This document shows positions 49,601-60,000 of a DNA stretch of 64,000 bases, piece after piece. The DNA comes from Dysidea avara (Eukaryota > Porifera > Demospongiae > Dictyoceratida > Dysideidae): the NCBI RefSeq assembly GCF_963678975.1, contig NC_089272.1, forward strand, positions 5,018,359-5,082,358. Reading direction: 5' to 3'. A model generated the notes under the pieces. That model saw nothing but the letters and a program-made list of their open reading frames with translations, was not told where the DNA came from and made no database searches. Made by a program: the position numbers and the translations under genes. How positions within the stretch are numbered: position 1 is the first letter of the stretch; the number at the start of each line of letters is the position of its first letter.

Positions 49601-50560
49601 TTTTTGTAGCTGACCTCTCTTCAGGGTGATTTGTTTCTAGCTGATCGCTCTACAGGTTGGTTTGTTTGTAGCTGAACTCTCTACAGGGTGATTTGTTTGT
49701 AGCTGATCTCTATACAAGTTGAATTGTGTGTAGCTGATCTCTCTGCAGGTTGATTTGTTTGTAGCCGATCTCTCTACAAGGTAATTTGTTTGTAGCTGAA
49801 CTATCTAAAAGGTGATTTGTTTGTAGCTGATCTCTCTGCAGGTTGATTTTTTTTAGCTGAACTCTCTACAGGGTGATTTATTTGTAGCTGAACTCCTTAC
49901 ATTGTGTGTAGTTTGTAGCTGATGTCTCTACAGGGTGATTTTTTGTAGCTGAACTCTCTACAGGGTGATTTATTTGTAGCTGAACTCCTTACATTGTGTG
50001 TAGTTTGTAGCTGATGTCTCTACAGGGTGATTTTTTGTAGCTGAACTCTCTACAGGGTGATTGCTTGTAGCTGAACTCCTTACATTGTGTCTAGTTTCTA
50101 GCTGATGTCTCTACAGGGTGATTTTTTGTAGCTGAACTCTCTACAGGTTGATTTGTTTCTAGCTTATCTCTCTACAGGTAGATTTGTTCATTGCTGATCG
50201 CTCTAAAGGTTGATTTGTTGCAGCTGAACACCCTGCAAAGTGTTTTGTTTGTAGCTGATCACTCTAAAGGGTAATTTGTTTGTAGCTGAACTCTCTCCAC
50301 AGTGACTTGTGTGTAGCTGAATTCTGTGTAACTGAATTCTCTAGAGAGTGACTTAATTGTAGCTGAATTCTCTACACAGTGCATGACTTGTTTATAGCTG
50401 AACTTTCTTCAGTGTGACTTGTAATGTTCTGAATCTCTATAGTGATATATTTGCATAACTCTCCACATGGTGACTGTCTTCTTGCTGAACTGTCTATAAG
50501 ATTAACTGTTTGCAGCTGAACTCCCTACAGAATAACTTGTGATGTAATAAAATTCTATAA
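46690..50560 (+). repeat. 3.9-kb minisatellite of about 31-bp units
   Basis: About 120 diverged copies of TAGCTGAACTCTCTACAGGGTGATTTGTTTG, with A/T swaps (GAACTC or GATCTC) and CAGG/CAAGG variants. Higher-order blocks occur: a variant with CTCCTTACATTGTGTCTAGTTT recurs at 48251, 48499, 48714 and about 49115, at spacings near multiples of 31, and a block of about 90 bp is repeated around 49889, 49980 and 50068. The unit is not a multiple of 3 and stops are frequent, so it is not protein-coding. Confidence 0.93.
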
Positions 50561-51430
50561 TGGAATAAATAAATTAGCCGAATGCTCTATTAGGGTGACT
50601 GTTCTATTAGAGTATCTCGATCTCGCATTTGCTACACGGAGTTGGCTTTCGAATCATAACTCAGTGGTTTGTAATCCGATTCTTCTGTACTACTGCAAGG
50701 ACTTTCTATGAAGATTATTCCAGCTATACACCGATTTTCAGCTCATTGCTCTAAGCGGTTTGCCTAGTAGGCGTGAAAACTAATACTTTTTTATTCATAA
50801 AAATCGATCGCGTAATTGTGACACAGGTTGGGTTTTGTGTCATATCTCCGTGGTCTTTATCTCGATTCCTTTCAAACCACCAAAAGGCACTCCTACGATG
50901 GTTACTCCATCTACATAGCAATTTTCAACTCATTCCATGAAGCGGTTTACCCTGTAGCCGTGACAACAAATCGATCTTGTTTTACGCGAATAATCGGTCA
51001 TAACTCCTGAACCATTCATCGGATTTGTACCAAATTTGATGCTAGGATTCGCCTTTGGACTCCCTTTCTGTGTGCCAAATTTCAAGGCGATCGGAGTACG
51101 CGTTTGCTTGTTATAGCAATTTTTGCAAGTGTGCGAAAAGACGAAGAAGAAGAAGAAGAAGAAGAAAAAAAAAACGAAGAAAAAAAAACGAAACTTTGGC
51201 AGCTCGTATCTCGGAAATGGCTGGAACGATTTCCTTCAAATTTGGAATGTAGACTCCCTTGGCTGGCGGGCAACTGTGTAGCAAATTTGGTTCCAATCAG
51301 ATAAGTGATCACCGAGATACAAATGTGTGAAAATGACGTTTTCGTTCTTCCTGTCAATATACTCACGGGTGTGGCGCGCCAGCTTCTTGGGCCGCACGAC
51401 ACACTACCGTGTGTCTTGATTAACTTTATA
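50561..51430 (+). other. Minisatellite flank with purine tract and terminal-type hairpin
   Basis: This stretch is unlike the surrounding AT-rich DNA, with many CG dinucleotides and phrases such as ATCTCGGAAATGGCTGGAACG. A GAA-rich purine tract lies at 51138-51190. Near the end, ACACAC-TACC-GTGTGT (51399-51414) forms a hairpin followed by CTTGATT. The open frames here follow the purine tract and look non-genic. It may be the tail of one element that also contains the minisatellite. Confidence 0.45.
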
Positions 51431-52613
51431 TTATTTGATATATATATATCCAGAAAGATGGTGGCAAATGATAAGGTAGTTATTTAAAAGCAATATTTGA
51501 AATTGCATAATACAAAACAAAGGTGGAAAGTCATGTAGTAAGGTAGCTATATCAAAAATTTTAAAGCAATAATTGGGAACTGTGAACCTTTTGGGAACCT
51601 CCACCATCTTTTTGGATATAACGTCAGATAATATAATGTACATTATGTACCCATGAATGATTGTAGAAGGTGCATGCATATTACATCCGGATTTCATTAA
51701 TATCCCTGGTATACTAGCTAGCTGTATGTTAGCACAAGTCATGTTATTACAATAACATGAAACGAGACATTGTTACAGTCTGAGGCAACTGTGCCTTAGA
51801 GTATCAATGGTTTCATTCACAGATATCTTTATCCTGTGCCAATGAATGATACACCCACTAATGAATCTTTATGATATCAATGAAAATGTTGTTACAATCA
51901 TATTATTGTTTGCATGTTCTAATAGCATATGTATGTGTGTTCAAGAAATTGTATTTTTAATAAAGTCATAGCTACAAATTCATATTCCAGTTAGACACTA
52001 ATCAGAGAAATATTAAGTGAAATGATCATTTTAACTAAACGTTTATTGAATACGCTGATATGAAATGCAAAACATGTAGTTCCTAATAATCAATAAAGTT
52101 ATTGTTACTATCTATACTTATTGTTCATTTTGGCTTCTCTGTTCAATTCAGGACCTACACTCTAAACCTGTTGTCGGGCTGTTGAGAAACACAAGACAAA
52201 CAATAAAACCTCTGTATGTATACTGTAATGTGACTTAGCAGTCCTTTAGTACTATCTGGGCAGCCCACACATAAACATTGGAACATGATGTAAATAATTA
52301 TATTTCTTTATTGTGTGCAATGTGATTGAAATAATTATATTATCATTATTGAGAGGCCACACAGGCTAGTATTACTGCATTACTCTGAACCACATAAGTT
52401 ATGTATTATTTTTCTCACCTAACCCTCTAAGACATTTTTAAAGTGCTTTAAATAATTAACTTTTCTCATATCATGATGTTGCCAAGGGTCATGCATTATA
52501 ATTTGAAGACATAAGCATGGAAGTCTGACAATTCATAACAAAGGATGCACTTCCATTGCCTTATAGTAGCTATGACGTATGAAGAAAGCTATGTTACTTA
52601 TGAAAAAGAAAGA
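51431..52613. other. Spacer upstream of the fibrinogen-like gene
   Basis: No gene. The segment 51786-51920 is copy 3 of the dispersed short repeat (GGTTTCATTCACAGATATC...AATGAATGATACACCCACTAATG...TTATTGTTTGCATG). Confidence 0.5.
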
Positions 52614-52621
52614 TATAAAAG
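52614..52621 (+). promoter_or_regulatory. TATA box of the fibrinogen-like gene
   Basis: TATAAAAG lies 48 bp before the ATG at 52662. This implies transcription starting near 52645 and a 5' leader of only some 15-20 bases. Confidence 0.65.
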
Positions 52622-52661
52622 GAGGAGTCGGTGTGCATACACTTCATATAACTAATACATC

Positions 52662-53576
52662 ATGTATAGTTGGTGCATTACAATACTACTTGTTGGATGT
52701 GTGGGATATCTGGCATCAGCTGAGCAAAAGGTATGTTCCAGTTTTTGCAGCAGTTTGGGAATGCTAGAGTCTAATCCTGGAAATTCATGTGACGATGTGT
52801 ACCAAATTAACAAGGAGAGCAGAGGAGTGTCTGGGCTCTACTGGATCCAAACTTCTACTGGTGTACACGAAGTCTACTGTGATATGGAACTGGAGTGTGG
52901 TGGCCAAAAGGGAGGTTGGATGAGGGTTGCTAGTTTTGACACCAACAATGGAGATGACTGTCCCACAGGATGGACTAAGATCACTGCTCCAGGAACTACA
53001 TTTGATGTGTGCAGGTCACCAAATGACAGTCCTGGCTGCTACCCTGTCACCTTCACCACAAATGGAACAAGTTACAATAAGATTTGTGGTCAGGTAAGGG
53101 GCTACCAGAAAGGATCACCGGATGCTTTTGAACCATCAGCATTTGGCTCACAAGACACCATTGATAGTAGCTACGCTGATGGGATATTAATATCAGTTGG
53201 TACTCCTCGAAAACATGTTTGGGCTTATGTGGTTGGAGATAGTGACAATACTCACAGCGTCCGTTACAACTGTCCTTGCTCCACCACTCCAGGGGGGTCA
53301 CCACCATGGTTTGTGATGGACTATTATTACTGTGGCTCTGGTAACATTAATCCTGGTGGAGGTGGTGGAGGGATTCACTATATACATAATCAGTTGTGGG
53401 ATACTGAAGGATGTGTGGCTACCAGCAACTGTTGCAGTCAGCTTGGTCCTCCATGGTTCTATCGAGAGTTTGTCGAACACCTCACTGATGAAGATATTGA
53501 AGCAAGAATGTGCAATGATATGCACTTTGGAGATGAGAACACCTTGGTGGAAGTGATGCAACTGTTTGTGAAGTAA
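52662..53576 (+). CDS. Secreted fibrinogen-like, Cys/Trp-rich protein
   Basis: A single exon, 304 residues. The first ATG after the TATA box starts a signal peptide (MYSWCITILLVGCVGYLASA, cut before EQK). Residues about 40-105 resemble the start of a fibrinogen C-terminal domain ('SCDDVYQINKESRGVSGLYWI', 'HEVYCDMELECGGQKGGWMRVA'). The rest is a separate Cys/Trp-rich module ('NKICGQVRGYQKGSPDAF', 'SSYADGILISVGTPRKHVWAY', 'NCPCSTTPGGSPPWFVMDYY', 'LWDTEGCVATSNCCSQLGPPWF', 'LTDEDIEARMC'). I remember this combination from many invertebrate secreted proteins of unknown function; the family is not named with certainty. About 18 cysteines suggest extracellular disulfides. Lectin-like or innate recognition roles are possible but unproven. 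It is intronless, while neighbours have introns, so retroposition of an ancestor is conceivable. Confidence 0.85.
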   Translation: MYSWCITILLVGCVGYLASAEQKVCSSFCSSLGMLESNPGNSCDDVYQINKESRGVSGLYWIQTSTGVHEVYCDMELECGGQKGGWMRVASFDTNNGDDCPTGWTKITAPGTTFDVCRSPNDSPGCYPVTFTTNGTSYNKICGQVRGYQKGSPDAFEPSAFGSQDTIDSSYADGILISVGTPRKHVWAYVVGDSDNTHSVRYNCPCSTTPGGSPPWFVMDYYYCGSGNINPGGGGGGIHYIHNQLWDTEGCVATSNCCSQLGPPWFYREFVEHLTDEDIEARMCNDMHFGDENTLVEVMQLFVK

Positions 53577-55024
53577 GGCAGAACCTCGTGATCAAGAACT
53601 TGACCAGGACTTTAGATAAATGCACCATGCACAGTTGTTGTAGGTATAGTCCTCTCACAGCATACACAAAACTGTACACATACATGCATACGTACATATG
53701 TTCTTATACAACTTTAAAACATGCTGTGTATATGTGGAGGTTTACGCATGAAATTACAAGCATATATATTTCTGTGTCGAGTCACATCAGACTACATGAA
53801 CTACTAAAAGTATATACTATTATTACCACCATGGCTAGTGATGGCCTATTATTACTGCAGCTCTGGTAACATTACTCTGTGATAATGACTGCTAACTGCT
53901 ATTATGGCAATGATGACCGCTAATCTAACTGTGCTTAAATTATTGTTTATTTCTAGCTATATAACATTGAGATTATAGTAGCTAATAATAATGTTGCTCA
54001 CATGTTTGGTAACCTTTCTACACATAGCTGGTAGTCTATTGTGTGTACATAGCTACCAAAAACTTCCTATAAACTTATTAATGTAGCTAAATGATTACAA
54101 TAGTCCTCTCACAATAGTTTGCATGTCAGTATTTTTATTTATAATTAATATCAACTGTTCCTGTAATTATTTCCATATTTGCAGGATATCAACCAAATTG
54201 TATACACATGCATGTTAATAATGTCCATGAATGCATTAGAATTGTCATGGTTAACTTTAGCAATTATATTGTAGGGACATATTTAGGGGGTTCCAGAAAC
54301 CCCCATCTGAAACTCTACTTGTCACAGTGGGTTGCAATAACAACATATAGCTATAGTTTAGCAGCACAAATTAGCAGAAAAAATGGGAACAGGGTAGGGC
54401 AGGCAGTATATGTATGGGGTACTGAAGCACCTGCCACCAGCTACTATGTACTAGCACGGAAACTAATAGTAACCATGGTGTAATAGTAACCATGGTGATA
54501 ATAGTAACCATGGTGTAATTGCATTATGCATAGACGATGAAAAAATAGAAAGAGGAATGATCATAGATAAACTAAAACCCCAGACGCCTGGGGCTATATA
54601 GTATCTATGCACTGATCTCTTCTTAGAATTACTGAGAGAAGGTATTACAGCCATCAAGTCTTTAGCTGCTAAAATCGAAATACTCTAATAGAACAGTCAA
54701 CTGCTCTAATAGATCACCCAAATGATTTTATTAAGCTCCACACTTAGATCTAATTAATTTCCTGTCTAGGAAAACAAAATGCAACCACTTATCTATAGCT
54801 TGTTCTCAGCAAGGTACCACTTAGCTATACAGTTCATTTTACCCTTGTCAAATTTGTTTTGATTTATAATGTATATGTTGTGGCTTAGTGGTTAAGGCAA
54901 GTGACTTACAACTGTGACACACTGAGTTGTACAGATGATGCAACACATAAATAAACTAACCATTCAATCAGATGATCTACAATCAGAGTGAGATGTGGGC
55001 AGGACAGGGAAAGGAAGATAATGC
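53577..55024. other. Spacer downstream of the fibrinogen-like gene
   Basis: No gene. At 53824-53878 a 50-bp piece of the preceding exon is repeated (see findings). At 54881-54891 TGGCTTAGTGGTTAAGGC resembles a tRNA A box, perhaps a SINE remnant; no B box is clear. A 17-bp phrase AATAGTAACCATGGTG is repeated three times at 54464-54515. Confidence 0.5.
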
Positions 55025-55532
55025 CAGTGGTGGATCTAAGATGTTCAAAAGAGGATTTCTGAAAGTTGGTATAGCTGAATAAGGCATCTGATGACATTTC
55101 TCCAGAAAATTTTGAGATTTTAGAAGTTCTGAGATTGGATTTTAGGCTACTTTTAGTTACCAATTACAATAAATCCAATGCTTTAAACTGTCAATACTAT
55201 AGCTAACTATAGGGCAAAGATGGTGACTATAAGCTGTAGCTTTGATTGCTCTATTAGAGTAGTTACTTTACTGCTCTATTACAGTAGCTCAATCATTTTT
55301 AATGCAGTGGGAGATGAAAAGTGAAATGTTGCTGAGGGTTTAATAGCTATAAATGGTGTCAGTTAAGTGCAGCTGCATGCATGCTACTGATTCAGAAATA
55401 CAGTGGTATATATAGTTGTTTGATATGACAAATTGTCAGTACAACAATGTTTATGTATTTAGACTTCCACTGAGCTAAATTTAAAAGGGAATGTCTGTCG
55501 AAACCCCAGAAACCCATCTAGATCCGCCACTG
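55025..55532. mobile_element. MITE with CAGTGGYGGATCTA ends
   Basis: Left end CAGTGGTGGATCTAAG, right end CTAGATCCGCCACTG, pairing over about 14 bases. The length and terminal CAGTGG...CCACTG fit a hAT-like non-autonomous element. No matching 8-bp flanks were found. Confidence 0.6.
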
Positions 55533-55533
55533 A

Positions 55534-56082
55534 ATGTTTCTCATTAAAGTACAGGGTACAATAATATCTTCTAGTGATACAATCAAGGATCTTGGTGTAC
55601 TCATTGATGACAACCATAAATTTCATTCCCACGCCTCATCTGTGATCGCCAAAGCTAATCGGACACTGGCTATTATTTGGAAGACCTTTTATTTCACAGA
55701 TAACTACATGTTTGTTACTCTTTACAAGTCTTTGTTAAAACCAGTGATTGAGTATGGTAACATTATCTGGGGTCCACACTACAGTCTTGACCAACAGAAC
55801 ATCAAAAAGATCCAGTGCAGAGCTACTAGAACACTTGCTGGCTTGCAAGACACTCCTTACACAGAATGTTTACGTATACAGGGCTTACCCTCATTGCAAT
55901 ATCATCAATTAAGAGGTGATATGATACTACTACACCATCATGATATTGGAATTGATTTTTCTGACCTTTTAACCATCTCCTCAGTCACTTCTATTAGAGG
56001 CCACATGTACAAGCTGCAGCCACTGCATATGAACTTCGCTTTAACACAACACAGCAGCTACACCACAGTGCAAAACATCTGA
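55534..56082 (+). mobile_element. LINE remnant (CR1/Rex1-like, reverse transcriptase C-terminal part)
   Basis: A 182-codon open frame encodes 'IKDLGVLIDDNHKFHSHAS', 'TLYKSLLKPVIEYGNIIWGP', 'NIKKIQCRATRTLAGLQD', 'YTECLRIQGLPSLQYHQLRGD'. This is the conserved region after the polymerase core of Jockey-superfamily LINEs of the CR1/L2/Rex1 type. The copy is 5'-truncated, abuts the MITE end at 55532 and lacks a recognisable LINE 3' end. Confidence 0.8.
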
Positions 56083-56084
56083 TC

Positions 56085-56360
56085 GTCTACCTGCATCCAT
56101 ATTTGACACGTCGGTAGCCACAGTATCCAGGGATTCTTCCTGAGGACTGATCTCATTACACCGTGGCAGTACTGTCTTCATCTTTTCATTGTCTCTAGCC
56201 TTGCGTGCAGATCATTTTGCCAGATAAACATCTATCGACTCAGTCTCCACAATTCAGGACGCAGATCAACTTTTCCACCTACCAAGTCATTTCCCAGAAT
56301 AAATGTTATCCCTTGGGTTGGCAACTGCCTCAACTGATTCAATGATACCTATGTCACAGG
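56085..56360 (-). mobile_element. Fossil fragment of a Ty3/gypsy-type LTR retrotransposon (protease region)
   Basis: On the - strand a short stretch near 56230-56340 resembles the 'ILGNDL(A/V)GG' region at the end of the aspartic protease of metazoan Ty3/gypsy elements. No LTRs, reverse transcriptase or integrase are seen around it. It is a small broken piece, old, lying directly against the LINE remnant. Confidence 0.4.
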
Positions 56361-56716
56361 TGTGTCTGCAAAAGCGCTGTAAAAAGTGGTAGGCCAACAA
56401 GGAATCAGTTTCTCAATAATGCTTCTTAAATTTTAGCACTTCAAGAAACCACACAAAACCCTTAAAGTGAGGGATAGAAAGTCTTGGTACAAAGTGTACT
56501 GTTTTATATTGTGGTAGACTTTGCTAAAGTCACAGTATGTAAGGAGTATTTCCATGTAATTGGTTTATGTCCATATGCCTGTCTATATTATAGTGTTTGT
56601 CTGTCCATATGCCAATAATGCTTGTAGTTTCAGGCACTTGATATTATGTTCAATACTTTATATCTGACCAAATAGCTGTGTTTCAAATGGCTGCCAGAGG
56701 TTTTGCTTGCTTTGTG

Positions 56717-56771
56717 TGTGTGTGTGTGTGCGTGTGTGTGTGCGTGTGTGTGTGCGTGCGTGCGTGCGTGT

Positions 56772-56862
<91 letters not shown>
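56717..56862 (+). repeat. (GT)n microsatellite
   Basis: About 145 bp of GT repeats, with scattered C-for-T changes in the left third and an uninterrupted GT run of about 85 bases from 56776. Open cysteine/valine and histidine/threonine frames over it are artefacts. Confidence 0.95.
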
Positions 56863-57083
56863 AAGTTTGCAAATGCAGTCACATAGTGTATATTAATTTT
56901 TTCAATGACAGAATTTGTGAGTATACAACTACAAGTGTAGAATAACTGCAATGAACCTTGTATAAAATGACTGCTATAGTCTAGGTATTTCTGGAGAAAG
57001 TGTATAGCTTGTAGCACTAATATACACAATCAGTACAGTGAATGAAAACTACAATGTGCAGCAATTATAATTGTAGTGGAGCA

Positions 57084-60000
57084 TCAGTCATTATCAGCCA
57101 CACTACTATCCTCAGATTCAACATCTTTATGTTTAATGACATCAAAACAATGTCCTGCCTCACTGCCACAGCCACTAGTCAATTGACTGATTGTAGTTCT
57201 CTGAGCTGTAGTATAGTAGTCAGGATGTAATGTGGTCTCCTCTTCATCATCAGAGTTGCTACTAGACATTGATAAAACAGAATCATTGTCAAACTTATGA
57301 ACCAAATGTTTGTTTATCAGTGATGTACAATGGTCTTGTTCATGTGGTATGGTGTTGTCAGTATGGTTATAATCTTTTGCAGAGTATAGTCCAGAATCTG
57401 CAACAAATTCTGAACTTCTTTTTGAAGAATTGTGACCAGTTATGCTCTCCAGCATTTCTGCTTCTGTTACTGATTCAGCAAAAACTGAATTGCACTCTTC
57501 ATTAATGCTTGGTAGAACGTAACCATCAGCCATGTCTGTTTGTTCATGATGACTGATCTTTTCACATGTGCTTGGCCGTTCTTTACCAATGGTAGCATAG
57601 TAATTATCATGATCCATCTATAAAATTTTATATGATAAGAATTCTGAAAACACATAATTATTATTTTTAAAACTTCGGTCATTTACAAGACATCTATTTG
57701 AATTGTTCTGGTGATGTAATACACAAGTTTAGCACATGACATTGACTAAATTACTGAGCATGCATAATAGCTAGCTAGCATACAGTACTCATTTAAATAG
57801 CCTTATAAACTACAAGAGCATAATGTGCACAGCGCACAACAGTGGCAGTTTGTAACATGATTCTACTATTTTCACCAGATACAGTTAGAACCCACATAAT
57901 ATGTCCCCTGATCAGATAACTGACAATAACTCTTCTTAAAGTATTTTAAAAAGTCCAACTAGAAATGTCACAATTTTCTACTCATAACATTTGGTTGAAC
58001 TAAATGTACATAGCTGGGTTCTGGATGGCTAAAGAGTATCACTCTAACAGCTTATACATCAAAGCTGAAATCAATTTAACATGATCAGACTTCTAACACG
58101 CATGCTTACCAGTGACGACGGAGTCATCAATTTCTTTACTTTCTCTGTGTTTGCCGCATTTCTAGCAGCTTTATACATATTCAGTTTTCTAAAGATCCAC
58201 AAATATGAAAGAAATTATATAACACTGGCCAATCTACAACATGCATGTATAGCTTACACACCTTTTGTAATGATGCACCGATACTACTTTTTCACTACCG
58301 ACTGATCTGATACCGATACATTTGAGGCTGGAAATGGTCAATACTGATCCAATGCCAATACTTTGCCCCATAGGAATTTCTCACAAGAAACAGATAGTAA
58401 TTTGAATAACAGTTAATATACCAGCTTGCTAAGCAGTTTGCTTGTTTTGTGGCTATCAATTACGAAGATAACAATAGTCTAAGGCTTCAATGAATCTTAT
58501 TTCGTGGCTTACTGCTGTTTCCACTGTACTAATAATGCTAGTAGCTGGTTTCTTTCAAAGAATTCATTACTTATATCAGCTCATCCTCAACTCCATTTGA
58601 TGTCACGTGCTACGTACGCTGCCATCTTGAAAAGTAATTAAATGACATCATTTAAAGTATTGGTTAGTATCGGACATTATAGCTTTACCAATACAAGTCT
58701 GATACCGCCAAAATAGGGCCAATATCAATACTAGTATTAGTATCAGTGCATCACTAACTTGTTGTCTATTTGACTGGACATCACATACACCAATCATGGA
58801 TGGAGACTGCACAGTTTTACTGGTCATAAAAACTATGGTCCCTACTCTAGCCGAAAATTCCAATTTTTTGTGTACTTGTAAGTATTAGAAACGAGTACAC
58901 ACTTAACAAATAGCACGTGTTTAGTATATACATGTTCTTAACAAGCAGACTCTACGGTATATCCACACTTTTGTGTGGTAGTGAATGTTGGACACCACAT
59001 TTATAGCTTTCATTACAGATGTACCAAGGGCAACACCAACATTTAGGTAACAATGGGAGGAACACATATTAACCACAAAAACAACAGGGAAATGTAGAGG
59101 CTATAGTAATCAAGCTGAACAGATACCATTTAGAGTGGCTGGAACATGTTCTAATAAACATGAAGTAAAAGTACTTTTGAGTTATCCAAGTATAAGTCCA
59201 AGTACTCTAGTTGAAATCAAGGAAATACTTAAGTAAAGTATTTCCTGAGTCAAGTACAGGTACTTTTCACTCTATCAAATATCACTCTACGTAGGTGTTC
59301 TTAGTTAGCCAAAAGCAGGCAAAAATCTAATGTTTTAGCTCACAAAATTGTTGTCTATGATTAATTATAATTACCATAGTTTGTGACATTACTGAGTGGC
59401 CACTCAGTTCTAATATATACACAAGTCCACATGATACACTATCAATAAATACATAATGTAAGTACTTTTTCGACTTATAGGCAATAAATCCAAACAGTCC
59501 AACAAACGTGATTACAACAATGACAGCTGCTACTGCAACCAGAAGAGAACCTATAAAAAGTAATGTAATAAAGTACAGTATGCGCGATATGGTCACTTAC
59601 TGCTATCAGATGATGATGCATTACCTATAGAAGATGACAAGCATAAGGTTGATTAAACACAATTGTAGCAGCATAAAGTGAAACACCAATATACTTTCAT
59701 TTCTAGCAATTGCTTTTATTTCTGCCAATTATTCTCAAATTACAGCTGGGAGTAATGCTATAATAAAGTAGACAATTTTTGTTTCTAATAGCAATTAGAT
59801 TTAGTGGAGAAGCAAGCAAACTGTGGTTGCTAGTGTTGAAATTGACCCTTCGAGTTGATAGTGCCAGCGCCACACTGGTGACAATGATGCCCTGTTTTAT
59901 GTAGAAAGTAAGGGCTGCAACCAAAGGAAATAAAGAAAGAGCAAAAGAAAAGAGGCAAACTGTAGCTACTAGTATTGAGATTCATCCTTCAAGTGGATAG

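Noticed and set aside
46690-50560. CRISPR array
   Set aside because: Repeats follow each other without unique spacers, and the setting is a eukaryotic nuclear genome.
51055-51402. Lys/Glu-rich and Ser/Phe-rich frames over a purine tract
   Set aside because: They are produced by the GAA-rich simple repeat; no gene structure around it.
54876-54960. Possible tRNA gene
   Set aside because: There is an A-box-like TGGCTTAGTGG but no B box or cloverleaf; at most a SINE remnant.
56630-57029. His/Thr and Cys/Val repeat frames
   Set aside because: Translations of the GT microsatellite.
57467-57682. Alternative frame over the adaptor-like tail exon
   Set aside because: It would be used only if exon 4 were spliced straight to the tail exon. 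The 79-nt exon at 58110-58188 restores the longer frame with the tyrosine motifs.
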